Assembly: GCA_038251315.1 (NCBI GenBank) | Contig: JBBSBK010000049.1 | Location: 1 to 23,882, forward strand | DNA from: JBBKXP01 sp038251315 | GTDB taxonomy: Bacteria > Pseudomonadota > Alphaproteobacteria > Rhodobacterales > Rhodobacteraceae | DNA: 23,882 nt | Direction of reading: 5' to 3' | Translations under genes and position numbers: made by a program | In this document: positions 7,041 to 14,022 of the stretch, piece by piece | Numbering within the stretch: position 1 is the first letter of the stretch | How the letters are laid out: each line of letters begins with the position of its first letter | Notes under the pieces: generated by a model | Database searches by the model: none | Seen by the model: the letters and a program-made list of their open reading frames with translations, nothing else | Told to the model about the DNA's origin: nothing

Positions 7041-7905
7041 CCGTCGTCAGGCCACTGACCAGATAGCGCTGAAAGAACATCACGAGGATAAAGATCGGAA
7101 TCGTGATGCTGACCACGGCGGCAACCGCATACATGATGTTGCCGTCTGACTGGATCTTGCCCAGATAGCTGGCGATCTTGGGCACCATCGTCTGGTTGCG
7201 TTCGGTCAGGATGAGGGCGGTCACGCTGAAATCGTTGTAGGCCAGCAGAAAGGCGAACAGGCCCGTGGTGATGACACCGGGCCACATCACCGGCATCACG
7301 GCCAACCGGAAGGCCTGAAACCTGTCACAGCCATCGACCAGCGCACTTTCGTCCAGATCGCGCGGAATGCTCAGAAAAAACGAATACATCATCCACAGCG
7401 TGAACGGCTGGTTCAGCGCCACCAGCACGATGGTTGCCGTCGGCAGATAGCCCCAGATATTCAACTGGAAGAAGGGCAAAAGATAACCCGATACCAGCGT
7501 GATGTCGGGCATTGCGCGAAAGAAAAGCGCCGCCACAAGGATCACAAAACGATAGCGCGACGTGGACCGCGCCAGCGCGTAACCCCCCAGTGTGCCCAGC
7601 GTCAGCGAGATCACAGTGACGGCGACCGTGACGATGGCCGTGTTGATGACCGACCGCCAGAACGCGGTTTCGATCCATGCGCCGTAATAACCGGCACTGG
7701 TATAGGCGCTGCCGGTGATGCGGGTGGTGTTCGCGCCAACGATGGCGTTCCACCAACTGTCACGCGAAAAGAAATCGGACTGAACCTTGAACGACCCCCA
7801 GACCGTCCAGACAAACGGAAAGGCGGCGACGATCAGCCAGAAAATCACGAACGCCAGCGCCACAAAGGCGATGATGGGTGGGCGGCGGTTGATTGCATCG
7901 GCCAT
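7024..7905 (-). CDS. CUT1 ABC transporter permease, MalG-type (pair A)
   Basis: Inner-membrane permease, 293 aa, about six transmembrane segments beginning with a hydrophobic helix at about 11-36. The cytoplasmic EAA loop that contacts the ATPase is at about 181-210 (IPRDLDESALVDGCDRFQAF with a following WPG). The start ATG (7903-7905) overlaps by one base the TAA stop of the upstream MalF-A (7905-7907), giving translational coupling. It is the last gene of the SBP2-MalF-MalG minus-strand operon. It has no ATPase of its own nearby and probably uses the MalK-like protein encoded at 3305. It is clearly paralogous to MalG-B at 15045. Confidence 0.94.
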   Translation of the reverse strand: MADAINRRPPIIAFVALAFVIFWLIVAAFPFVWTVWGSFKVQSDFFSRDSWWNAIVGANTTRITGSAYTSAGYYGAWIETAFWRSVINTAIVTVAVTVISLTLGTLGGYALARSTSRYRFVILVAALFFRAMPDITLVSGYLLPFFQLNIWGYLPTATIVLVALNQPFTLWMMYSFFLSIPRDLDESALVDGCDRFQAFRLAVMPVMWPGVITTGLFAFLLAYNDFSVTALILTERNQTMVPKIASYLGKIQSDGNIMYAVAAVVSITIPIFILVMFFQRYLVSGLTTGAVKG

Positions 7906-8939
7906 TATACGGTCTTTCCCGACAGTTCGCGTGCCACGCGCAACAGAACCGGCACGATCAGCACGGTGATGAACCCGATCATGATGACCGACGTGGCCGC
8001 CGCCGATCCGAACAACTGCGTCGTCTGGGTGTTGAGGCTGGAATAGATCATGAAACTCATCGACGTGGCATTGGCGGCGGCGTTGAAACTGATGATCGGT
8101 TCGAACACCCGGAAATTGTCCATCAACTGCACCAACAACACAAACAGAACGAGCGGGCGCAGCGACGGAAGCACGACAAAGCGCACCCGATCGATCCGCG
8201 ATGCCCCATCAATCATCGCCGCCTCGAGCGTTTCGCGCGGCACCGCCTGCAACCCGGCATAAAAGACGATGAAACTGAACGGCGCGTTGGTCCAGACGCC
8301 ATAGGTCATCAGCGTGATCCATGTCAGCGGGGCCGAGGTGCTGGTCGACAGCGTCGGATCGCCGACGATGTTCTGAATTGCCGCGCCAAGGATCCCTTCG
8401 GCGTTCAGCATCCAGTAAAGGATCAGCGCGCCCACCAGTGGCGTGATCAGCATCGGGATCAGACTGAAAAAGACCACCGGCCCCTTGATGATCTGCGGCA
8501 CCGTGTTGACGGCCAGCGCGATCAGAAATCCAAGGATCATCGCCAGCGGCGTCACCACCGCCGTATAGGCCAGCGTGAACGCCAGCGACCGATACAGCGG
8601 CAGATTGTAGATGCGCGCCGCCACATTGCCAACGCCGGTGTTGCTGGACAGGATCGCCCCCACCTCGGCAAAAGCAAGGTGGTTGCGGTCGCCATAGGTG
8701 CCGAACCCGTTGAACTGGCCCAGCGGCTGTTCGGCCTTCAGCAGCGCGGTTGCAGCGGCGTCAACCGTCGATGATTCCGTGCAGCCGCCGAACGGCTGAC
8801 AGGTTTCGGTGACCATGACGACCTTTGGATGTTCGATATACAGCGATTGCACGATGATCGAAACGATCGGCAGGGCGATGAACAAAAGCATCGCGATGAG
8901 CGATGGCCCCATAAAGCGGAAGAACGTGGAATGTGGCAC
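7905..8939 (-). CDS. CUT1 ABC transporter permease, MalF-type (pair A)
   Basis: Inner-membrane permease, 344 aa, GTG start (8937-8939). The first transmembrane helix is at about 10-32. A loop of roughly 80 residues follows before helix 2 (about 33-115), predicted periplasmic and longer than in minimal CUT1 permeases. It carries a cysteine pair, C47 and C53 (TCQPFGGC), also present in MalF-B. The EAA loop is at about 234-262 (RETLEAAMIDGASRIDRVRF...P). GGAGG lies about 13 nt upstream, a weak spacing. The gene follows SBP2 after a hairpin, which would give less permease than binding protein. The start is supported by alignment with MalF-B, which also begins MPH.TF. Confidence 0.93.
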   Translation of the reverse strand: MPHSTFFRFMGPSLIAMLLFIALPIVSIIVQSLYIEHPKVVMVTETCQPFGGCTESSTVDAAATALLKAEQPLGQFNGFGTYGDRNHLAFAEVGAILSSNTGVGNVAARIYNLPLYRSLAFTLAYTAVVTPLAMILGFLIALAVNTVPQIIKGPVVFFSLIPMLITPLVGALILYWMLNAEGILGAAIQNIVGDPTLSTSTSAPLTWITLMTYGVWTNAPFSFIVFYAGLQAVPRETLEAAMIDGASRIDRVRFVVLPSLRPLVLFVLLVQLMDNFRVFEPIISFNAAANATSMSFMIYSSLNTQTTQLFGSAAATSVIMIGFITVLIVPVLLRVARELSGKTV

Positions 8940-8995
8940 TGGCGGGCAGTCGCCTCCGCTGTTCAGGGTGAGGTTGGTTGTGAAGCCGCGGGGAT

Positions 8996-9027
8996 GGGTC
9001 CGGCGTGCCCATTGGCACCCCGGACCC
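8996..9027 (-). other. hairpin directly after SBP2
   Basis: GGGTCCGG (8996-9003) pairs with CCGGACCC (9020-9027) and GTGCC (9005-9009) with GGCAC (9014-9018), with one C-C mismatch between the arms and a 4-nt loop. It starts 6 nt past the SBP2 stop and lies before MalF-A. No T-run. It probably protects the SBP mRNA 3' end or attenuates permease expression. Confidence 0.65.
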
Positions 9028-9033
9028 GGCGCG

Positions 9034-10305
9034 TCACTGCAGGAAACCCGCCTGCTGCGCCGCAGCGGTATACGAGGCGTTGATGTCGGCGAGCGCCTTG
9101 TCCGCGTCCTCGGTGCCCTTGATGAAATCGGCCAATTCGGTGCCCAGCGTTTCGTGCAGCAGGCCCATCCACGGCACCATCGGATAGGGGCGTGCGCCCG
9201 AGGTGGCGTTGGCCATCACACCAACTGCGGCGGCGCCGGGGGTCGATCCGGGGATCAGCCAGACGGCGGCATCGGGATGGTTGACCGCCGTATCAAGGGA
9301 AATCGCGTGCATCATCGCGCGAAAGCTGGCCTCGGCATCTGCATCAGATACGTTCGCCGAGATTGTGAAGCCATCCCACCACAACGCCGCCGCCGGAATT
9401 GTGCCGTCGCCGATTGTCGGTGCGGCGGCAAAGACCGTATTCTCGGCCACCACAGGCTGCGCCTTTGATGGGTCGATCAGTGCACCAGCAAGCGATCCCC
9501 AGTTGTTCATCAGGGCGACGTTGCCGTCACGGTAAATCTGGGCCAGCACATCGGTATCATAGGTCAGATAGTCAGCCGCCATGTAAGCGGTCAGATCGCG
9601 CATGGTCTGCAGGACGAGCCTGCCCTGATCGTTGTCGATGGCCAGGACCGCCGTTCCCGGTTCAAAGAAATCGGCCCCGGTGCCCAGATACATGTTCACG
9701 AACTCGGCGGCGAGATCCCAACCCGCCGCATCGGACGCGCCCAGGGGAAACTGCATCAACCCCTGCGACCTGATCGTTTCCGCAGCTTCGACCACCCCGG
9801 TCCACGATGTCGGCGCGGGGTCGATCCCGGCTTGTTCCAGAATGTCACCGCGCATCACCAGATGCTGGCCGTTCGCCATGAACGCGATGGCCATGACCTT
9901 GCCATCGATCTTGATCAACTGCGACGGATCAAGATCCTGACCATAGGCGGCGATCAGATCGTCCAGCGGACGGATCAGACTGCCCGCAAGCAATGGCACG
10001 ATGGAATTGTTGGCGACCATGGCGACCGTGTATTCGGCGGGGTTTGCCGACAGCGCGGGAACCTGCAGCGTCTTGTGTTCGGTGGTGGCATTGGCAGTCA
10101 CCGTCACTGAACCTGTGGCACATTCAATCGCTGCCGCGTTGACGACGCGCAGTGCCTCGAAATCGTTGGACAGGATGCGGACCGATCCATCGGCAATTCC
10201 ACAATCCGCAAGCACGGGCGCCGCGATGCAAAGCGCGGCGATGGATGCGGCAATCCGCAGGCTGGCACGCCCTGCGATGCGGCGGACGATCAATTCGACT
10301 GACAT
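9034..10305 (-). CDS. extracellular solute-binding protein 2 (SBP2, CUT1 type)
   Basis: Periplasmic receptor of 423 aa, paralogous to SBP1 and SBP3 throughout (shared GSVRILSNDFEAL, QLIKIDGKVMAIAFMAN and the C-terminal ADFIKGTEDADKALADI type ending). The signal peptide is long (about 33 residues, VLA|DCG), with an Arg-containing n-region and a hydrophobic core at about 18-30. The mature cysteines C35 and C62 align with C22/C49 of SBP1. ATG 10305 has GAGG 8 nt upstream; the frame stays open further up without a better site. First gene of the pair-A transporter operon, with the best LacI-type operator of the window 46 bp upstream. Confidence 0.93.
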   Translation of the reverse strand: MSVELIVRRIAGRASLRIAASIAALCIAAPVLADCGIADGSVRILSNDFEALRVVNAAAIECATGSVTVTANATTEHKTLQVPALSANPAEYTVAMVANNSIVPLLAGSLIRPLDDLIAAYGQDLDPSQLIKIDGKVMAIAFMANGQHLVMRGDILEQAGIDPAPTSWTGVVEAAETIRSQGLMQFPLGASDAAGWDLAAEFVNMYLGTGADFFEPGTAVLAIDNDQGRLVLQTMRDLTAYMAADYLTYDTDVLAQIYRDGNVALMNNWGSLAGALIDPSKAQPVVAENTVFAAAPTIGDGTIPAAALWWDGFTISANVSDADAEASFRAMMHAISLDTAVNHPDAAVWLIPGSTPGAAAVGVMANATSGARPYPMVPWMGLLHETLGTELADFIKGTEDADKALADINASYTAAAQQAGFLQ

Positions 10306-10350
10306 GATGAGACCTCGACTGTTGAGAGCGGGGAACGAATGAGAATTCTG

Positions 10351-10366
10351 TTGCAGACGCTTGCAA
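10351..10366. promoter_or_regulatory. perfect LacI-type operator in the SBP2/SnoaL3 divergent region
   Basis: TTGCAGACGCTTGCAA has perfect TTGCA/TGCAA arms around a central CG. It is placed between the divergent SBP2 start (10305) and SnoaL3 start (10480), so one site could control both transcripts. Confidence 0.75.
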
Positions 10367-10479
10367 GATCGAGCAGACCATACTTTGGGCGATGTGACAA
10401 GCGCCGCAATTGACCGATCGTTGTCTGTTCGGCCTGCCTGTCGGATCAACTGACAATAATCAGAAAACGAGGGACGCAG

Positions 10480-11442
10480 ATGAAGGGTTTCGATTCACGG
10501 TGGACAGACCTGCCGGATTATATTCTTGGGATCACCAAGGAAATCTGGGAGGATCGGGGCGTCGCGACGCTGCACGACTATTACGGCAAGGACATGATCA
10601 AACGCGGGTCCGCCGGAATCGTGATCGGTGCGCAGGCCGTCATCGACGAGACGAATCAGTCGCTGGCGGCTGCCCCCGACATTCAGTTGCTGGGCGAAGA
10701 CGTCATCTGGTCGGGAAACGAGGATGACGGGTTCCTGTCATCGCACCGCGTGCTGGAAATCTTTTCGATTCTCGATGACGCGGGGCGCCCGACCGGGCGG
10801 CGGGTCGTTGAACGCGTGATCGCGGATTGCTTTTGCATCGACAACCAGATCACTGATGAATGGCTTGTCTATGACCACGGCGCATCTGCCGCCGCGCGCG
10901 GCCTGACCCCGCGCGAGGTTGCAACTGCCGAGATCGCGGCGGAAGGCGGGACTGAACATGCGCGCCGCCCCTTTACCTGGCGCGATGACAAGGTCGGGCC
11001 CTATACCGGCAAGGGCAACGACAACGAATGGGGCCTGCGGTACGAAGAGATGCTGGGTCGCGTGATGGCGGGCGATTTCGCCGCCCTGCCCAAGTACTAT
11101 GATCGCGCCGTGCATCTGGAATTGCCGGGTGGCAAGGCCGATCATGGAACAACGGCCGCCGACCGGTTCTGGATCGGGTTGCGCGCTGCCTTTCCGACGG
11201 CCACGATCGAGATCGAACACCGCATCGGCCGTGAAGATCCGATGATGTCGCCCCGGTCCGCCGTCCGCTTTTCGCTCAAAGGCAAACACGATGGGCGCGG
11301 CATGTTCGGCGCACCGTCTGGTGCCGAAATTCACCTGCGCGGGGCATCCCACGCGGAATGGGGGCCGTGGGGTCTGCGCCGGGATTACATCGTGTTCGAC
11401 GAGGTTCACGTCTGGAAACAGATCCTGCTGCACAAGAGCTAA
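10480..11442 (+). CDS. SnoaL-like protein 3, double length (two NTF2-like halves)
   Basis: 320 aa, about twice the length of a single NTF2-fold domain. The first half covers about 10-135, with beta-strand-rich segments such as RRVVERVIADCFCIDNQITDE. The second covers about 180-315, including a catalytic-looking GKHDGRGMFGAPSG (268-281) and RRDYIVFDEVHVWKQI (300-315). No signal peptide or membrane segment, hence cytoplasmic. ATG 10480 follows GAGGG with 7-nt spacing. It is transcribed alone, divergently from SBP2 and convergent with SnoaL4, and shares the perfect operator at 10351-10366. The pattern of SnoaL genes next to each SBP suggests it processes the imported ligand. Assignment to the fold rests on sequence pattern and length, and the function is unknown. 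Confidence 0.82.
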   Translation: MKGFDSRWTDLPDYILGITKEIWEDRGVATLHDYYGKDMIKRGSAGIVIGAQAVIDETNQSLAAAPDIQLLGEDVIWSGNEDDGFLSSHRVLEIFSILDDAGRPTGRRVVERVIADCFCIDNQITDEWLVYDHGASAAARGLTPREVATAEIAAEGGTEHARRPFTWRDDKVGPYTGKGNDNEWGLRYEEMLGRVMAGDFAALPKYYDRAVHLELPGGKADHGTTAADRFWIGLRAAFPTATIEIEHRIGREDPMMSPRSAVRFSLKGKHDGRGMFGAPSGAEIHLRGASHAEWGPWGLRRDYIVFDEVHVWKQILLHKS

Positions 11443-11452
11443 AGCCCGGCAT

Positions 11453-11483
11453 GGGGCATCGGACCGCACTGGTCTGATGCCCC
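11453..11483. terminator. strong bidirectional hairpin between SnoaL3 and SnoaL4
   Basis: GGGGCATCGGACC (11453-11465) pairs with GGTCTGATGCCCC (11471-11483): 13 pairs including one G-T wobble, loop GCACT. It sits exactly in the 48-bp gap between the convergent stops and can terminate both genes. Confidence 0.75.
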
Positions 11484-11490
11484 CGCGCCA

Positions 11491-12540
11491 TCACTCCCGA
11501 TAGGATTTCCACGGTTCTGCCTGAATCGCGGGTTCAAGCGTGGCCATCCGCCCCAGAACGTCGAGTCCCTGCATGTTCATATAATGCAGGATATCGATGA
11601 AAATCCAGTTTTCGGCAAGTTTGCCATCGGCCTCGCGATACAGATCGACGACGCGCATATCGGCCATGCCGGGCGATGCGGTCATCCCCATATAGCCGCC
11701 GCTGTTTCGCAGCGTCAGGTTCGCCCAGCCAAAGAATCCGCCGAAATGTCCTTCGGCCATCCGGCAGATATGCCCATTGAACCGATAGCCTTCATTCAGC
11801 GCCTCGCGGAACGGGCCGGCATGCTGGCGGATGTAGCGCGGGATCGTGTAGGTCGCCCCGATCCCGCCCGGCCCCCACCAGATCATGTCGTCATGCCACG
11901 TGCGCGCCAGTTCGTCGTCATACCCGCCGTGGTCGCCACGTTCTTCGCGCCCGCCCATATCGTTCAGCATGTCGTTGATCGCTTTCAGCGTCTTGCGTCC
12001 GGTTTCGGCGTCCTGCACCCCCCACATCAGCCCTTCGTGGGTCATCGGGCCGGGTTGGACAAGGTGCGCACCGGTCGCGGGTGGAAACGGGTCTTGCCCG
12101 GCTTGGATCATCAGATGCGGGATGTCGAAGAACTGCGCCGTTTCGTGGATGCGCCCGCCCTCGACGCGATGAAACTCGACATAGCGCAGCATCGCAATGC
12201 GCCCGGTGGGTCGGATCGACAGCCACGGCCGGTCAAACAAGGCCATCAGATGACCCATGCAGACGACCCAGACGCTTTTGTAGTCGTCCATTTCGTTCAG
12301 CCCGGCCATAAAGATATCGGGCCGCCGCTGCACCTTGGTCATCGCGGTCAGAAAGGGGCCCCAGAAAACGCGGGCCACGTCTGCGGCACCATGCTGTTCG
12401 TGGAACGGATGCATCCCCCGCCAATGCCAGTCCGGCGCAGTATGACGTGCCAGCATGTCGCCGACGTTTGCAGGCGTTGCCCGCGCAAGATCGTCGTAAA
12501 ACGCCCGAACAACATCCTTTTCAGCCTGAAAATCACCCAT
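11491..12540 (-). CDS. SnoaL-like protein 4, double length (two NTF2-like halves)
   Basis: 349 aa. The N-terminal half (about 1-145) has a SnoaL-like pattern (DWHWRGMHPF at 37-46 and LRYVEFHRVEGGRIHETAQFFDI at 118-140). The C-terminal half (about 185-335) repeats it (MIWWGPGGIG at 219-228, MRVVDLYREADGKLAENWIFIDI at 295-317), so the protein is an internal duplication of the fold. Each half keeps an aromatic-Arg-x(n)-GGR/GK-I core with an acidic residue at the equivalent place (D139 and D316). No signal peptide. ATG 12540 follows AAGGA by 8 nt; the frame continues upstream without a better start. It is divergent from SBP3, convergent with SnoaL3, and shares the SBP3 promoter region. The halves may form an intramolecular dimer. 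The reaction is unknown. Confidence 0.85.
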   Translation of the reverse strand: MGDFQAEKDVVRAFYDDLARATPANVGDMLARHTAPDWHWRGMHPFHEQHGAADVARVFWGPFLTAMTKVQRRPDIFMAGLNEMDDYKSVWVVCMGHLMALFDRPWLSIRPTGRIAMLRYVEFHRVEGGRIHETAQFFDIPHLMIQAGQDPFPPATGAHLVQPGPMTHEGLMWGVQDAETGRKTLKAINDMLNDMGGREERGDHGGYDDELARTWHDDMIWWGPGGIGATYTIPRYIRQHAGPFREALNEGYRFNGHICRMAEGHFGGFFGWANLTLRNSGGYMGMTASPGMADMRVVDLYREADGKLAENWIFIDILHYMNMQGLDVLGRMATLEPAIQAEPWKSYRE

Positions 12541-12597
12541 GCGCGCGTTCCTTCTGTGCCAGCAATTCAATCGGATCAAACCGTAACCGCAATCCTA

Positions 12598-12613
12598 TTG
12601 CAATCGTATTCAT
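12598..12613. promoter_or_regulatory. weaker LacI-type operator in the SnoaL4/SBP3 divergent region
   Basis: TTGCAATCGTATTCAT keeps the left arm and central CG of TTGCAnnCGnnTGCAA and has two mismatches in the right arm. It lies in the 196-bp gap between divergent SnoaL4 (12540) and SBP3 (12737), at a place able to affect both. Confidence 0.45.
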
Positions 12614-12736
12614 CTCTGTTAGCATCACTTTGGTCGGGTTGCCGGATTGGGATGGCACCGACCCCATCTGCACACGCTGTCCAACGGGCCGCCTTGCCCG
12701 CAGCGCAGGAATAGTCATCAGGGAGAACGCCAAATC

Positions 12737-13972
12737 ATGTCCAGTTTCCTTCTGAAAACGGCAACGGCCCTTTGCCTTGTTGCTGCCCCCGCATTTGCCG
12801 AATGTCCCGCCGACGCCACGGGATCGGTCCGGATTTTGTCTAACGACTTTGCGGCGCTGAATGCGATCGTGAACCGGGCGACGACCTGCGCCACCCCCTC
12901 GCTGACGATCACCGCCAACCAGACGACCCAGCACGCCGACCTTCAGGTGCCCGCGCTGACCGTCAATCCCGCCGAATACACGGCGGCCTTTGGTGCCAAC
13001 GGGTCGCTGACGGTGCTGTTGTCGGCCGGGCTGCTGCGGCCGCTGGATGATCTGTTGGCGCAGTATGGTCAGGATCTTCAGCCGTCCCAACTGATCCGGA
13101 TTGACGGCAAGGTGATGGCGATCGCCTTTATGGCGAACGCGGAACATTTCTATTACCGCGAGGATGTGCTGGCACAGGCGGGCGTTGAACCGCCCCAGAC
13201 CTGGGACGAGGTGCTGGCCGCCGCTGCGAAAATCCGCGAACAGGGCATCATGCAGAACCCTATCGGTATGGCCTATGCGCCCGGATGGGAACTGGGACAG
13301 GGGTTTGTGAACCTGTATCTGGGGCTGGATGGCGAGCTGTTCGAGCCGGGATCGGCCATGCCTGCCATTGCGAATGAAAAGGGCGTCAAGGCGCTTGAGA
13401 CGATGAAGGCGATTGCCGGGTTCATGGACCCCGACTTTCTGACCTGGTCGGCTGATTCGATCGTCCCGTTGTTCGAGGCGGACAAGATCGCCATGACCAA
13501 CCTGTGGGGGTCCACCGCCGCCAATCTGCTGCCCGGCACCGAACTTGCGCCGACCGTGGCCCCGAACATGCGCTTGTCTGCCGCCCCGACCATGACCGGG
13601 GGCACCCATCCGGCCACAACCGTCTGGTGGGATGGGTTCGGGATCGCCAAGAACATTTCCGACGAAGATGCCGCCGCGACGTTTCAGGTGCTGATGCATG
13701 CCATCGGGCCGGACCTTGCAACGGAACAACCCGAACTCGCCGTGTGGCTGATCAAGGGCTATGTACCGACGGACGCCGCCGCGGGGGTGATCGCGTCGGT
13801 GCAGGGGGGTACGCCCGGTTATCCGACGGTTCCCTACATGGGCCTGATCCACACCGCGATCGACGAGAACATCATTGATTTCATGAAAGGCACCGAAAGC
13901 GCCGAACAGGCACTGGCAGACGCAGAGGCCGCCTATATCGTCTCCGCGCGCGAAGCCGGTTACATCCAGTAA
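12737..13972 (+). CDS. extracellular solute-binding protein 3 (SBP3, CUT1 type)
   Basis: Periplasmic receptor, 411 aa, third paralog. The Sec signal peptide is residues 1-21 (AFA|ECP). The mature protein starts with the shared GSVRILSNDFAAL motif. C23 and C51 align with the cysteine pairs of SBP1 and SBP2, with one extra residue between them. Other shared blocks are LQVPALTVNPAEYT and SQLIRIDGKVMAIAFMANAEHF. GGGAG lies about 11 nt before ATG 12737; the frame is open upstream to 12647 but that segment is not signal-like. First gene of the pair-B transporter operon, followed by a hairpin and then MalF-B. Confidence 0.93.
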   Translation: MSSFLLKTATALCLVAAPAFAECPADATGSVRILSNDFAALNAIVNRATTCATPSLTITANQTTQHADLQVPALTVNPAEYTAAFGANGSLTVLLSAGLLRPLDDLLAQYGQDLQPSQLIRIDGKVMAIAFMANAEHFYYREDVLAQAGVEPPQTWDEVLAAAAKIREQGIMQNPIGMAYAPGWELGQGFVNLYLGLDGELFEPGSAMPAIANEKGVKALETMKAIAGFMDPDFLTWSADSIVPLFEADKIAMTNLWGSTAANLLPGTELAPTVAPNMRLSAAPTMTGGTHPATTVWWDGFGIAKNISDEDAAATFQVLMHAIGPDLATEQPELAVWLIKGYVPTDAAAGVIASVQGGTPGYPTVPYMGLIHTAIDENIIDFMKGTESAEQALADAEAAYIVSAREAGYIQ

Positions 13973-13977
13973 AGGCC

Positions 13978-14013
13978 GCGCCGGACCGGGGCCTTTCGGG
14001 TCCGGTCCGGCGC
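13978..14013 (+). other. hairpin directly after SBP3
   Basis: GCGCCGGACCGG (13978-13989) and CCGGTCCGGCGC (14002-14013) form a perfect 12-bp stem with a 12-nt loop. It begins 6 nt after the SBP3 stop and ends 9 nt before the MalF-B start, occupying the place where a ribosome binding site would be expected. No T-run. This is likely to lower MalF-B expression relative to SBP3. Confidence 0.7.
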
Positions 14014-14022
14014 CCCGATCGT

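Noticed and set aside
12598..12613. Treating this weak palindrome as a firm operator
   Set aside because: Two of five right-arm bases deviate; it is kept as a candidate only because of its position in the divergent gap.
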